From NCBI RefSeq assembly GCF_914767665.1, contig NC_059508.1:22728001-22792000 (forward strand): DNA of 64,000 nucleotides. The letters are read 5' to 3'. Each line of letters starts with the position of its first letter. Within the stretch, counting starts at the first letter, position 1. This document shows positions 22,580 to 35,005 of the stretch, piece after piece. A program made the translations under genes and the position numbers. The DNA comes from Harmonia axyridis. Taxonomy: Eukaryota; Arthropoda; Insecta; Coleoptera; Coccinellidae. Under the pieces are notes generated by a model that was given only the letters and a program-made list of their open reading frames with translations, made no database searches and had not been told where the DNA came from.

Positions 22580-24850
22580 AGAAAGAATGAAGTAAGAACA
22601 GTCCCTTATACGAATGTGGTTTCCATAGACACGTGTGTCAAGCTCTCGTCCCTGTGCAATACGATGAAAAGTGTTAGAATGAGAAACATTGAAGAAAATA
22701 ACAAACGAATGAAATCAACAACAGAAGTCAGTCGTGCATTTGTGGTTACAGCAGCAATTGACCTTACCACGTGGGAGATTATAGCTACCTGCGTGACATC
22801 CGAGTCCAAGAAAATCAACAATGTGGAACGGCTTACTTTTATAATTGTTCATTAAACAAAAAGAATTGAATAAGAACAGTCCCTTATACCAAAGTGGTTT
22901 CCTTAGACACGTGTGTCAAGCTTTCGTCCCTGTGCAATACGATGAGGTGTGTTAGAATGAGTAACATTGAAGGAAATTACAAACAAATGAAATCAACAAC
23001 AGAAGTCAGCCGTCCAATTGTGGTTACAGCAGCAATTGACCTTACAACGTGGGAGTATAGCTACCCGCGTGTCATCCGAGTCCAAGAAAATCAACAATGT
23101 GGAATGGCCTACTTGGATAATTGTTCATTAAACAAAAAGAAGGGAATAAGAACAGTCCCTTATACCAAAGTGGTTTCCTTAGACACCTGCGTCAAGCTTT
23201 CGTTCCTGTGCAATACGATGAAAAGTGTTAGAATGAGAAACATAGAAGGAAATAACGAACAAATGAAATCAACAACAGAAGTCAGTCATGCATTTGTGAT
23301 AACAGCAGCAATTGACCTCACCACGTGGGAGATTATAGCTACCTGCGTGACATCTGAGTCCAAGAAAATCAACAATGTGGAATAGCTTACTTGGATAATT
23401 GTTCATTAAACAAAACAAAGGGAATAAGAACAGTCCCTTATACCAAAGTGGTTTCCTTAGACACGCGTGTCAAGCTTTCGTCCCTGTGCAATACGACGAA
23501 AAGTGTTGGAATGAGAAACATTGAAGGAAATAACAAACAAATGAAATCAACATTAGAAGTCAGTCGTGCATTTGTGGTTACAGCAGCAATTGACCTTACC
23601 ACGTGGGAGATTATAGCTACCTGCGTGACATCCGAGTCCAAGATAATCAACAATGTGGAATGGCTTACTTGGATAATTGTTCATTAAACAAAAAGAAGGG
23701 AATAAGAACAGTCCCTTAGACCAAAGTGGTTTCCTTAGACACCTGTGTCAAGCTTTCGTTCCTGTGCAATACGATGAAAAGTGTTAGAATGAGAAACATA
23801 GAAGGAAATAACAAACAAATGAAATCAACAACAGAAGTCAGTCGTGCATTTGTGGTTACAGCAGCAATTGACCTTACCACGTGGGAGATTATAGCTACCT
23901 GCGTGACATCCGAGTCCAAGAAAATCAACAATGTGGAATGGCTTACTTGGATAATTGTTCATTAAACAAAACGAAGGGAATAAGAACAGTCCCTTATACC
24001 AAAGTGGTTTCCTTAGACACCTGCGTCAAGCTTTCGTTCCTGTGCAATACGATGAAAAGTGTTAGAATGAGAAACATAGAAGGAAATAACAAACAAATGA
24101 AATCAACAACAGAAGTCAGTCGTGCATTTGTGGTTACAGCAGCAATTGACCTTACCACGTGGAAGATTATAGCTACCTGCGTGACATCCGAGTCCAAGAA
24201 AATCAACAATGTGGAATGGCTTACTTGGATAATTGTTCATTAAACAAAACGAAGGGAATAAGAACAGTCCCTTATACCAAAGTGGTTTCCTTAGACACGC
24301 GTGTCAAGCTCTCGTCCCTGTGCAATACGACGAAAAGTGTTAGAATGAGAAACATTGAAGGAAATAACAAACAAATGAAATCAACAACAGAAGTCAGTTT
24401 TGCATTTGTGGTTACAGCAGCAATTGACCTTACCACGTAAAAGATAATAGCTACCTGCGTGTCATCCGAGTCCAAGAAAAGAAACAATGTGGAATGGCTT
24501 ACTTGGATAATTGTTCATTAAACAAAACGAAGGGAATAAGAACAGTCCCTTATACCAAAGTGGTTTCCTTAGACACACGTGTCAAGCTTTCGTCCCTGTG
24601 CAATACGATGAAAAGTGTTAGAATGAGAAACATAGAAGGAAATAACAAACAAATGAAATCAACAACAGAAGTCAGTCGTGCATTTGTGGTTACAGCAGCA
24701 ATTGACCTTACCACGTGAGAGATTATAGCTACCTGCGTGACATCCGAGTCCAAGAAAATCAACAATGTGGAATGGCTTACTTGGATAATTGGATGGAATG
24801 GCTTACTTGGATAATTGTTCATTAAACAAAAAGAAGGGAATGAGAACAGT
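22580..24850 (+). repeat. Block C long duplicated run, copy 1
   Basis: Corresponds to 26780-29040. The offset is 4193 at both ends and 4471 in the middle, so one monomer differs. Shared markers are ATACGAATGTGG, GGGAGTATAGCTACCCGCG, GTGTTGGAATGAG, TCAGTCATGCATTTG and the 24-bp microduplication near 24.8 kb. Confidence 0.82.
24770..24825 (+). repeat. 24-bp microduplication
   Basis: TGGAATGGCTTACTTGGATA and the following ATTG occur twice, separated by GA. The same event is at 28966-29010 and, reversed, at 39810-39860 (CCATTCCATCCAATTATCC). Three copies in two orientations show that this event happened before the segmental and inverted duplications. Confidence 0.85.
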
Positions 24851-25008
24851 CCCTCATACCAAAGTGGTTTCCTTAGACACATGTGTCAAGCATTCGTTCC
24901 TGTGCAATACGATGAAAAGTGTTAGAATGAGAAACATAGAAGGAAATAACAAACAAATGAAATCAACAACAGAAGTCAGTCGTGCATTTGTGGTTACAGC
25001 AGCAATTG

Positions 25009-25724
25009 ACCTTACCACGTGGGAGATTACAGCTACCTGCGTGACATCCGAGCCCAAGAAAATGAACAATGTGGAACGGCTTACTTGGATAAATGTTCAT
25101 TAAACAAAAAGAAGGGAATAAGAACAGTCCCTTATACCAAAGTGGTTTCCTCAGACACGTGTGTCAAGCTTTCGTCCCTGTGCAATACGATGAAAAATGT
25201 TAGAATGAGAAACATTAAAGGAAATAACAAACAAATGAAATCAACAACAGAAGTCAGTCGTGCATTTGTGGTTACAGCAGCAATTGACCTTACCACGTAA
25301 AAGATAATAGCTACCTGCGTGTCATCCGAGTCCAAGAAAATCAACAATGTGGAATGGCTCACTTGGATAATTGATCATTATACAGAAAGAAGGGAATAAG
25401 AACAGTCCCTTATACCAATGTGGTTTCCATAGACACGTGTGTCAAGCTTTCGTCCCTGTGCAATACGATGAGAAGTGTTAGAATGAGAAACATTGAAGGA
25501 AATAACAAACAAATGAAATCAACATTAGAAGTCAGTCGTGCATTTGTGGTTACAGCAGCAATTGACCTTACCACGTGGGAGATTATAGCTACCTGCGTGA
25601 CATCCGAGTCCAAGATAATCAACAATGTGGAATGGCTTACTTGGATAATTGTTCATTAAACAAAAAGAAGGGAATAAGAACAGTCCCTTAGACCAAAGTG
25701 GTTTCCTTAGACACCTGTGTCAAG
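25009..25724 (+). repeat. Block C run, copy 2, with 1112-bp echo
   Basis: Copy of 21650-22365. A further partial copy lies 1112 bp on (26121-26605), again four monomers, with the same ATAAATGTTC and ACGTAAAAGATAATAGC markers. Intermediate monomers at 25410 and 25966 are 556 bp apart and near-identical in their first half. Confidence 0.8.
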
Positions 25725-26779
25725 CTTTCGTCCCTGTGCAATACGATGAAAAATGTTGGAATGAGAAACATTAAAGGAAATAACAAACAAATGAAATCAA
25801 CAACAGAAGTCAGTCGTGCATTTGTGGTTACAGCAGCAATTGACCTTACCACGTAAAAGATAATAGCTACCTGCGTGTCATCCGAGTCCAAGAAAATCAA
25901 CAATGTGGAATGGCTCACTTGGATAATTGATCATTATACAGAAAGAAGGGAATAAGAACAGTCCCTTATACCAATGTGGTTTCCATAGACACGTGTGTCA
26001 AGCTTTCGTCCCTGTGCAATACGATGAGAAGTGTTAGAATGAGAAACATTGAAGGAAATAACAAACAAATGAAATCAACATTAGAAGTCAGTCGTGCATT
26101 TGTGGTTACAGCAGCAATTGACCTTACCACGTGGGAGATTACAGCTACCTGCGTGACATCCGAGCCCAAGAAAATGAACAATGTGGAACGGCTTACTTGG
26201 ATAAATGTTCATTAAACAAAAAGAAGGGAATAAGAACAGTCCCTTATACCAAAGTGGTTTCCTCAGACACGTGTGTCAAGCTTTCGTCCCTGTGCAATAC
26301 GATGAAAAATGTTAGAATGAGAAACATTAAAGGAAATAACAAACAAATGAAATCAACAACAGAAGTCAGTCGTGCATTTGTGGTTACAGCAGCAATTGAC
26401 CTTACCACGTAAAAGATAATAGCTACCTGCGTGTCATCCGAGTCCAAGAAAATCAACAATGTGGAATGGCTCACTTGGATAATTGATCATTATACAGAAA
26501 GAAGGGAATAAGAACAGTCCCTTATACCAATGTGGTTTCCATAGACACGTGTGTCAAGCTTTCGTCCCTGTGCAATACGATGAGAAGTGTTAGAATGAGA
26601 AACATTGAAGGAAATAACGAACAAATCAAATCAACAACAGAAGTCAGTCGTGCATTTGTGATTACAGCAGCAATTGACCTTACCACATGGGAGATTATAG
26701 CTACAGCGTGACATCCGAGTCCAAGAAAATCAACAATGTGGAATGGCTTACTTGGATAATTGATCATTATACAGAAAGA

Positions 26780-29040
26780 ATGAAGTAAGAACAGTCCCTT
26801 ATACGAATGTGGTTTCCATAGACACGTGTGTCAAGCTCTCGTCCCTGTGCAATACGATGAAAAGTGTTAGAATGAGAAACATTGAAGAAAATAACAAACG
26901 AATGAAATCAACAACAGAAGTCAGTCGTGCATTTGTGGTTACAGCAGCAATTGACCTTACCACGTGGGAGATTATAGCTACCTGCGTGACATCCGAGTCC
27001 AAGAAAATCAACAATGTGGAACGGCTTACTTGGATAATTGTTCATTAAACAAAAAGAATTGAATAAGAACAGTCCCTTTTACCAAAGTGGTTTCCTTAGA
27101 CACGTGTGTCAAGCTTTCGTCCCTGTGCAATACGATGAAAAGTGTTAGAATGAGAAACATTGAAGGAAATAACAAACAAATGAAATCAACAACAGAAGTC
27201 AGTCGTGCATTTGTGGTTACAGCAGCAATTGACCTTACCACGTTACAGATTATAGATACCTGCGTGTCATCCGAGTCCAAGAAAATCAACAATGTGGAAT
27301 GGCTTACTTGGATAATTGATCATCATACAGAAAGAAGGGAATAAGAACAGTCCCTTATACCAATGTGGTTTCCATAGACACGTGTGTCGAGCTTTCGTCC
27401 CTGTGCAATACGATGAGAAGTGTTAGAATGAGTAACATTGAAGGAAATTACAAACAAATGAAATCAACAACAGAAGTCAGCCGTCCAATTGTGGTTACAG
27501 CAGCAATTGACCTTACCACGTGGGAGTATAGCTACCCGCGTGTCATCCGAGTCCAAGAAAATCAACAATGTGGAATGGCCTACTTGGATAATTGTTCATT
27601 AAACAAAAAGAAGGGAATAAGAACAGTCCCTTATACCAAAGTGGTTTCCTTAGACACCTGCGTCAAGCTTTCGTTCCTGTGCAATACGATGAAAAGTGTT
27701 AGAATGAGAAACATAGAAGGAAATAACGAACAAATGAAATCAACAACAGAAGTCAGTCATGCATTTGTGATTACAGCAGCAATTGACCTTACCACGTGGG
27801 AGATTATAGCTACCTGCGTGACATCCGAGTCCAAGAAAATCAACAATGTGGAATAGCTTACTTGGATAATTGTTCATTAAACAAAACGAAGGGAATAAGA
27901 ACAGTCCCTTATACCAAAGTGGTTTCCTTAGACACGCGTGTCAAGCTTTCGTCCCTGTGCAATACGACGAAAAGTGTTGGAATGAGAAACATTGAAGGAA
28001 ATAACAAACAAATGAAATCAACATTAGAAGTCAGTCGTGCATTTGTGGTTACAGCAGCAATTGACCTTACCACGTGGGAGATTATAGCTACCTGCGTGAC
28101 ATCCGAGTCCAAGATAATCAACAATGTGGAATGGCTTACTTGGATAATTGTTCATTAAACAAAAAGAAGGGAATAAGAACAGTCCCTTAGACCAAAGTGG
28201 TTTCCTTAGACACCTGTGTCAAGCTTTCGTTCCTGTGCAATACGATGAAAAGTGTTAGAATGAGAAACATAGAAGGAAATAACAAACAAATGAAATCAAC
28301 AACAGAAGTCAGTCGTGCATTTGTGGTTACAGCAGCAATTGACCTTACCACGTGGGAGATTATAGCTACCTGCGTGTCATCCGAGTCCAAGAAAATAAAC
28401 AATGTGGAATGGCTTACTTGGATAATTGTTCATTAAACAAAACGAAGGGAATAAGAACAGTCCCTTATACCAAAGTGGTTTCCTTAGACACGCGTGTCAA
28501 GCTTTCGTCCCTGTGCAATACGATGAAAAGTATTAGAATGAGAAACATAGAAGGAAATAACAAACAAATGAAATCAACAACAGAAGTCAGTCGTGCATTT
28601 GTGGTTACAGCAGCAATTGACCTTACCACGTGGGAGATTATAGCTACCTGCGTGACATTCGAGTCCAAGAAAATCAACAATGTGGAATTGCTTACTTGGA
28701 TAATTGTTGATTGAACAAAAAGAAGGGAATAAGAACAGTCCCTTATACCAAAGTGGTTTCCTTAGACACATGTGTCAAGCATTCGTCCCTGTGCAATACG
28801 ATGAAAAGTGTTAGAATGAGAAACATAGAAGGAAATAACAAACAAATGAAATCAACAACAGAAGTCAATCGTGCATTCGTGGTTACAGCAGCAATGGACC
28901 TTACCACGTGAGAGATTATAGCTACCTGCGTGACATCCGAGTCCAAGAAAATCAACAATGTGGAATGGCTTACTTGGATAATTGGATGGAATGGCTTACT
29001 TGGATAATTGTTCATTAAACAAAAAGAAGGGAATGAGAAC
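26780..29040 (+). repeat. Block C long duplicated run, copy 2
   Basis: Second copy of 22580-24850. It contains GGGAGTATAGC at 27522, a 2-bp shortening also seen reversed at 41555-41565 in block F, and ends with the microduplication near 29.0 kb. Confidence 0.82.
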
Positions 29041-31455
29041 AGTCCCTCATACCAAAGTGGTTTCCTTAGACACATGTGTCAAGCATTCGTCCCTGTGCAA
29101 TACGATGAAAAGTGTTAGAATGAGAAACATAGAAGGAAATAACAAACAAATGAAATCAACAACAGAAGTCAATCGTGCATTCGTTGTTACAGCAGCAATG
29201 GACCTTACCACGTGAGAGATTATAGCTACCTGCGTGACATCCGAGTCCAAGAAAATCAACAATGTGGAATGGCTTACTTGGATAATTGTTCATTAAACAA
29301 AAAGGAGGGAATAAGAACAGTCCCTTATACGAAAGTGGTTTCCTTAGACACGTGTGTCAAGCTTTCGTCCCTGTGCAATACGATGAAAAGTGTTAGAATG
29401 AGAAACAATGAAGAAAATAACAAACGAATGAAATCAACAACAGAAGTCAGTCGAGCATTTGTGGTTACAGCAGCAATTGACCTTACCACGTGGTAGATTA
29501 TAGCTAGCTGTGTGACATCCGAGTCCAAGAAAATCAACAATGTGGAATTGCTTACTTGGATAATAGTTCATATAAAAAGAAAAAAGGGAATGAGAACAAA
29601 CCCTTGTGGTTTCCTTAGACACGTGTGTCAAGCTTTCGTCCCTGTGCAATACGATGAAAAGTGTTAGAATGAGAAACATAGAAGGAACTAACAAACAAAT
29701 GAAATTAACAACAGAAGTCAGTCGTGCATTTGTGGTTACAGCAGCAATTGACCTTACCACGTGGTAGATTATAGCTAGCTGTGTGACATCCTAGTCCAAG
29801 AAAATCAACAATGTGGAATGGCTTACTTGGATAATTGTTCATCAAAAAGAAAAAAGGGAATAAGAACAGTCCCTCATACCAATGTGGCTTCCTTAGACAC
29901 GAAAGTCAAGCTTTCGTCCCTGTGTAATACGATGAAAAGAGTTAGAATGAGGAACATTGAAGGAAATAACAAACAAATGAAATCAACAACAGAAGTCAGT
30001 CGTGCATTTGTGGTTACAGCAGCAATTGACCTCACCACGTGGGAGATTATAGCTACCTGCGTGACATTCGAGTCCAAGAAAATCAACAATGTGGAATGGC
30101 TCACTTGGATAATTGATCATTATACAGAAAGAATGGAATAAGAACAGTCCCTTATACCGATGTGGTTTCCATAGACACGTGTGTCAATCTTTCGTCCCTG
30201 TGCCATACGATGAAAAGTGTTAGAATGAGAAACATTGAAGAAAATAACAAACGAATGAAATCAACAACAGAAGTCAGTCGTGCATTTGTGGTTAGAGCAG
30301 CAATTGACCTAACCACGTGGGAGGTTATAGCTCCCTGCGTGACATCCGAGTCCAAGAAAATCAACACTGTGGAATGGCTTACTTGGATAATTGTTCATTA
30401 AACAAAAAGAAGGGAATAAGCACCATCCCTAATACCAAATTGGTTTCCTTAGACACGTGTGTCAAGCTTTCGTCCCTGTGCAATACGATGAAAAGTGTTA
30501 GAATGAGAAACATTGAAGAAAATAACAAACGAATGAAATCAACAACAGAAGTCAGTCGTGCATTTGTGGTTACAGCAGCCTTAACACGTGGGAGATTATA
30601 GCTACCTGCGTGACATCGTAGTCCAAGAAAATCAACAATGTGGAATGGCTTACTTGGATAATTGTTCATCAAAATGAAAAAAGGGAATAAGAACAGTCCC
30701 TTATACCAAAGTGGTTTCCTTAGACACGTGTGTCAAGCTTTCGTCCCTGTGCAATACGATGAAAAGTATTAGAATGTGAAACATTGAAGAAAATAACAAA
30801 CGAATGAAATCAACAACAGAAGTCAGTCGTGCATTTGTGGTTACAGCAGCAATTGACCTAACCACGTGGGAGGTTATAGCTCCCTGCGTGACATCCGAGT
30901 CCAAGAAAATCAACAATGTGGAATGGCTTACTTGGATAATTGTTCATTAAACAAAAAGAAGGGATTGAGAACAGTCCCTCATACCGAAGTGGTTTCCTTA
31001 GACACATGTGTCAAGCATTCGTCCCTGTGCAATACGATGAAAAGTGTTAGAATGAGAAACATAGAAGGAAATAACAAACAAATGAAATCAACAACAGAAG
31101 TCAATCGTGCATTCGTGGTTACAGCAGCAATGGACCTTACCACGTGAGAGATTATAGCTACCTGCGTGACATCCGAGTCCAAGAAAATCAACAATGTGGA
31201 ATGGCTTACTTTGATAATTGTTCATCAAACAAAAAGAAGGGAATAAGCACAGTCCCTTATACCAAATTGGTTTCCTTAGACACGTGTGTCAAGCTTTCGT
31301 CCCTGTGCAATACGATGAAAAGTGTTAAAATGAGAAACATTGAAGAAAATAACAAACGAATGAAATCAACAACAGAAGTCAGTCGTGCATTTGTGGTTAC
31401 AGCTGCAATTGACCTTAACACGTGGGAGATTATAGCTACCTGCGTGACATCGTAG
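28465..31455 (+). repeat. Arm of large inverted repeat (C side)
   Basis: Collinear in reverse with 37353-40350: paired positions sum to 68815, or 68808 right of a 7-bp deletion at 30578. Shared markers in order include the microduplication, ATCGTGCATTC monomers, the GACACGAAAGTCAAGC monomer, ATCAACACTGTGG, GGTTATAGCTCCC and ATCGTAGTCC. Further left the match continues with shifted register (sum 69093, then 64900) to about 21.5 kb. Confidence 0.88.
30560..30600 (+). repeat. 7-bp deletion marker
   Basis: ACAGCAGCCTTAACACG lacks AATTGAC relative to the usual ACAGCAGCAATTGACCTTA. The mirrored copy in block F (near 38230) keeps the full sequence, so this loss followed the inverted duplication or was not copied. 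Confidence 0.8.
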
Positions 31456-31923
31456 TCCAAGAAAATCAACAATGTGGAATTGCTTACTTGGATAATTGTT
31501 CATCAAAATGAAAAAAGGGAATAAGAACAGTCCCTTATACCAATGTGGTTTCCTTAGACACGTGTGTCAAACTTTCGTCCCTGTGCAATACGATGAAAAG
31601 TGTTAGAATGAGAAACATAGAAGGAAATAACAAACAAATGAAATCAACAACAGAAGTCAGTCGTGCATTTATGGTTACAGCAGCAATTGACCTTACCACG
31701 TGGGAGATTATAGCTCCCTGCGTGACATCCGAGTCCAAGAAAATCAACAATGTGGAATGGCTTACTTCGATAATTGTTCATTAAACAGAAAGAAGGGAAT
31801 AAGAACAGTCCCTCATACCAAAGTGGTTTCCTTAGACACGTGTGTCAAGCTTTCGTCCCTGTGCAATACGATGAAAAGTGTTAGAATGAGAAACATAGAA
31901 GGAAATAACAAACAAATGAAATC

Positions 31924-31978
31924 AACAACAGAAGTCAATCGTGCATTCGTGGTTACAGCACGACTGACTTCTGTTGTT
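31924..31978. repeat. Strand switch 3 (+ to -), tight foldback
   Basis: Plus-oriented TTACAGCA meets minus-oriented GCACGACTG, sharing GCA (31958-31960). Arms 31924-31944 and 31958-31978 pair over 21 nt with one mismatch around a 13-nt loop, the tightest of the six. The pairing continues outward through the rest of the monomer with scattered mismatches. Confidence 0.9.
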
Positions 31979-34904
31979 GATTTCATTCGTTTGTTATTTT
32001 CTTCAATGTTTCTCATTCTAACACTTTTCATCGTATTGCACAGGGACGAAAGCTTGACACACGTGTCTATGGAAACCACATCGGTATAAGGGACTGTTCT
32101 TATTCCATTCTTTCTGTATAATGATCAATTATCCAAGTAAGCCATTCCACATTGTTGATTTTCTTGGACTCGAATGTCACGCAGGTAGCTATAATCTCCC
32201 ACGTGGTGAGGTCAATTGCTGCTGTTACCACAAATGCACGACTGACTTCTGTTGTTGATTTCATTTGTTTGTTATTTCCTTCAATGTTTCTCATTCTAAC
32301 TCTTTTCATCGTATTACACAGGGACGAAAGCTTGACTTTCGTGTCTAAGGAAGCCACATTGGTATGAGGGACTGTTCTTATTCCCTTTTTTCTTTTTGAT
32401 GAACAATTATCCAAGTAAGCCATTCCACATTGTTGATTTTCTTGGACTAGGATGTCACGCAGCTAACTATAATCTCCCACGTGGTAAGGTCAATTGCTGC
32501 TGTAACCACAAATGCACGACTGACTTCTGTTGTTAATTTCATTTGTTTGTTATTTCCTTCTATGTTTCTCATTCTAACACTTTTCATCGTATTGCACAGG
32601 GACGAAAGCTTGACACACGTGTCTAAGGAAACCACTTTGGTATGAGGGACTGTTCTTATTCCCTTCTTTTTGTTTAATGAACAATTATCGAAGTAAGCCA
32701 TTCCACATTGTTGATTTTCTTGGACTCGGATGTCACGCAGGGAGCTATAATCTCCCACGTGGTAAGGTCAATTGCTGCTGTAACCACAAATGCACGACTG
32801 ACTTCTGTTGTTGATTTCATTTGTTTGTTATTTCCTTCTATGTTTCTCATTCTAACACTTTTCATCGTATTGCACAGGGACGAAAGTTTGACACACGTGT
32901 CTAAGGAAACCACATTGGTATAAGGGACTGTTCTTATTCCCTTTTTTCATTTTGATGAACAATTATCCAAGTAAGCAATTCCACATTGTTGATTTTCTTG
33001 GACTACGATGTCACGCAGGTAGCTATAATCTCCCACGTGTTAAGGTCAATTGCAGCTGTAACCACAAATGCACGACTGACTTCTGTTGTTGATTTCATTC
33101 GTTTGTTATTTTCTTCAATGTTTCTCATTTTAACACTTTTCATCGTATTGCACAGGGACGAAAGCTTGACACACGTGTCTAAGGAAACCAATTTGGTATA
33201 AGGGACTGTGCTTATTCCCTTCTTTTTGTTTGATGAACAATTATCAAAGTAAGCCATTCCACATTGTTGATTTTCTTGGACTCGGATGTCACGCAGGTAG
33301 CTATAATCTCTCACGTGGTAAGGTCCATTGCTGCTGTAACCACGAATGCACGATTGACTTCTGTTGTTGATTTCATTTGTTTGTTATTTCCTTCTATGTT
33401 TCTCATTCTAACACTTTTCATCGTATTGCACAGGGACGAATGCTTGACACATGTGTCTAAGGAAAACACTTTGGTATGAGGGACTGTTCTCAATCCCTTC
33501 TTTTTGTTTAATGAACAATTATCCAAGTAAGCCATTCCACATTGTTGATTTTCTTGGACTCGGATGTCACGCAGGGAGCTATAACCTCCCACGTGGTTAG
33601 GTCAATTGCTGCTGTAACCACAAATGCACGCCTGACTTCTGTTGTTGATTTCATTCGTTTGTTATTTTCTTCAATGTTTCACATTCTAATACTTTTCATC
33701 GTATTGCACAGGGACGAAAGCTTGACACACGTGTCTAAGGAAACCACTTTGGTATAAGGGACTGTTCTTATTCCCTTTTTTCATTTTGATGAACAATTAT
33801 CCAAGTAAGCCATTCTACATTGTTGATTTTCTTGGACTACGATGTCACGCAGGTAGCTATAATCTCCCACGTGTTAAGGTCAATTGCTGCTGTAACCACA
33901 AATGCACGACTGACTTCTGTTGTTGATTTCATTTGTTTGTTATTTCCTTCAATCTTCCTCATTCTAACACTTTTTATCGTATTGCACAGAGACGAAAGCT
34001 TGACACACGTGTCTGAGGAAACCACATTGATATAAGGGACTGTTCTTATTCTCTTCTTTTTGTTGAATGAACAATTATCCAAGTAAGCCATTTCACATTG
34101 TTGTTTTTTTTGGTCTCGGATGTCACGCATGTAGCTACAATCTCTCAATTGGTAAGGTCAATTGCTGCTGTAACCAAAACTGGACGGCTGACTTCTGTTG
34201 TTGATTTCATTTGTTTGTTATTTCCTCCAATGTATCTTTTTAAGCCATTCCTCATTTTTGATTTCCTCCCACGTGGTAAGGTCAATTGCTGCTGTAACCA
34301 AAACTGGACGGTTGACTTCTGTTGTTGATTTCATTCGTTTGTTATTTCCTTCAATGTTTCTTACTCTTACACTTTTTGTCGTATTGCTGAGGGATGAAAG
34401 CTTGACACACGTGTCTAAGGAAACCACTTTGGTATAAAGGACTGTTCTTATTTCCTTTTTTTTGTTTAATCAACAATTATCCAAGTAGGCCATTCCACAT
34501 TGTTGATTTTCTTGGACTCGGATGTCTCGCAGGTAGCTATAATCTCCCACGTGGTAAGGTCAATTGCTGCTGTAACCACAAATGCACGACTGACTTCTGT
34601 TGTTGATTTCATTTGTTTGTTATTTCCTTCTATGTTTCTCATTCTAACACTTTTCATCGTATTGCACAGGGACGAAAGCTTGACACGCGTGTCTAAGGAA
34701 ACCACTTTGGTATAAGGGACTGTTCTTATTTCCTTCTTTTTGTTTAATGAACAATTATCCAAGTAAGCCATTCCACATTGTTGATTTTCTTGGACTCGGA
34801 TGTCACGCAGGTAGCTATAATCTCCCACGTGGTAAGGTCAATTGCTGCTGTAACCACAAATGCACGTCTGACTTCGGTTGCTGATTTCATTTGTTTGTTA
34901 TTTC
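31961..34904 (-). repeat. Block D: minus-oriented mosaic
   Basis: About 10 monomers. From left to right it mirrors C around 30.14-30.28 kb, then 29.82-30.14 kb (sum 62241), then 30.47-31.78 kb (sum 64458). Then come the divergent unit of the 18.3-kb type and a GATGTCTCGC monomer of the 18.2/47.8-kb type. It also mirrors block E: 32.1-32.42 kb with 36.7-37.02 kb (sum 69126). It is a patchwork of pieces found elsewhere in the window. Confidence 0.88.
34100..34440 (-). repeat. Divergent monomer and compressed unit, reversed
   Basis: Reverse-oriented version of the 18313-18668 arrangement: CTCAATTGGTAAGG, CAAAACTGGACGG twice, CCTCCAATGTATC, then AAGCCATTCCTCATTTTTG and the TGTCGTATTGCTGAGGGATG front. 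It carries its own changes, for example GTATC for ATATT. Confidence 0.82.
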
Positions 34905-35005
34905 ACATGCACACAACATTCACAACAACAGAAGTCAGTCGTGCATTTGTGGTTACAGCAGCAATTGACCTTACCACGTGGGAGATTATAGCTACCTGCG
35001 TGACA
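34801..35005. repeat. Strand switch 4 (- to +), axis of the nested palindrome
   Basis: Minus-oriented GTTATTTC ends at 34904; 34905-34922 (ACATGCACACAACATTCA) matches no monomer part; plus-oriented CAACAACAGAAG starts at 34923. Arms 34801-34860 and 34946-35005 are perfect reverse complements over 60 nt. The next 60 nt outward have three mismatches. The inner 23 nt on each side (34861-34883, 34923-34945) have three mismatches. Beyond about 35.06 kb the arms are different monomer types. Confidence 0.9.
34905..34922. other. 18-nt non-satellite filler
   Basis: ACATGCACACAACATTCA lies exactly between the two orientations and does not align to either flank. It is the longest piece in the window not explained by the monomer. 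CAACA-like words suggest it may be copied from the adjacent CAACAACA stretch during repair, but that is a guess. Confidence 0.7.

Larger units (their letters stand above)
18006..31957 (+). repeat. Block C: plus-oriented monomers
   Basis: About 50 monomers. The left part (18.0-20.3 kb) carries divergent monomers like those at 47.6-50.2 kb of block G, in the same orientation. The middle holds duplicated runs (offsets 3359, 1112, 4193 and 4471). The right part (28.47-31.45 kb) is collinear in reverse with 37.35-40.35 kb of block F. Bases 30.47-31.78 kb are also collinear in reverse with 32.67-33.99 kb of block D. Confidence 0.93.

Noticed and set aside
31700..32089. 129-codon plus-strand frame crossing switch 3
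   Set aside because: It reads from a plus monomer into a reversed monomer through the palindrome; the frame stays open because both strands of the monomer are open, not because it codes for a protein.
34100..34440. Transposon or foreign insertion
   Set aside because: It looked unlike its neighbours at first, but every part aligns to the monomer once two internal deletions and the CGTCCAGTTTTGG variants are allowed for.
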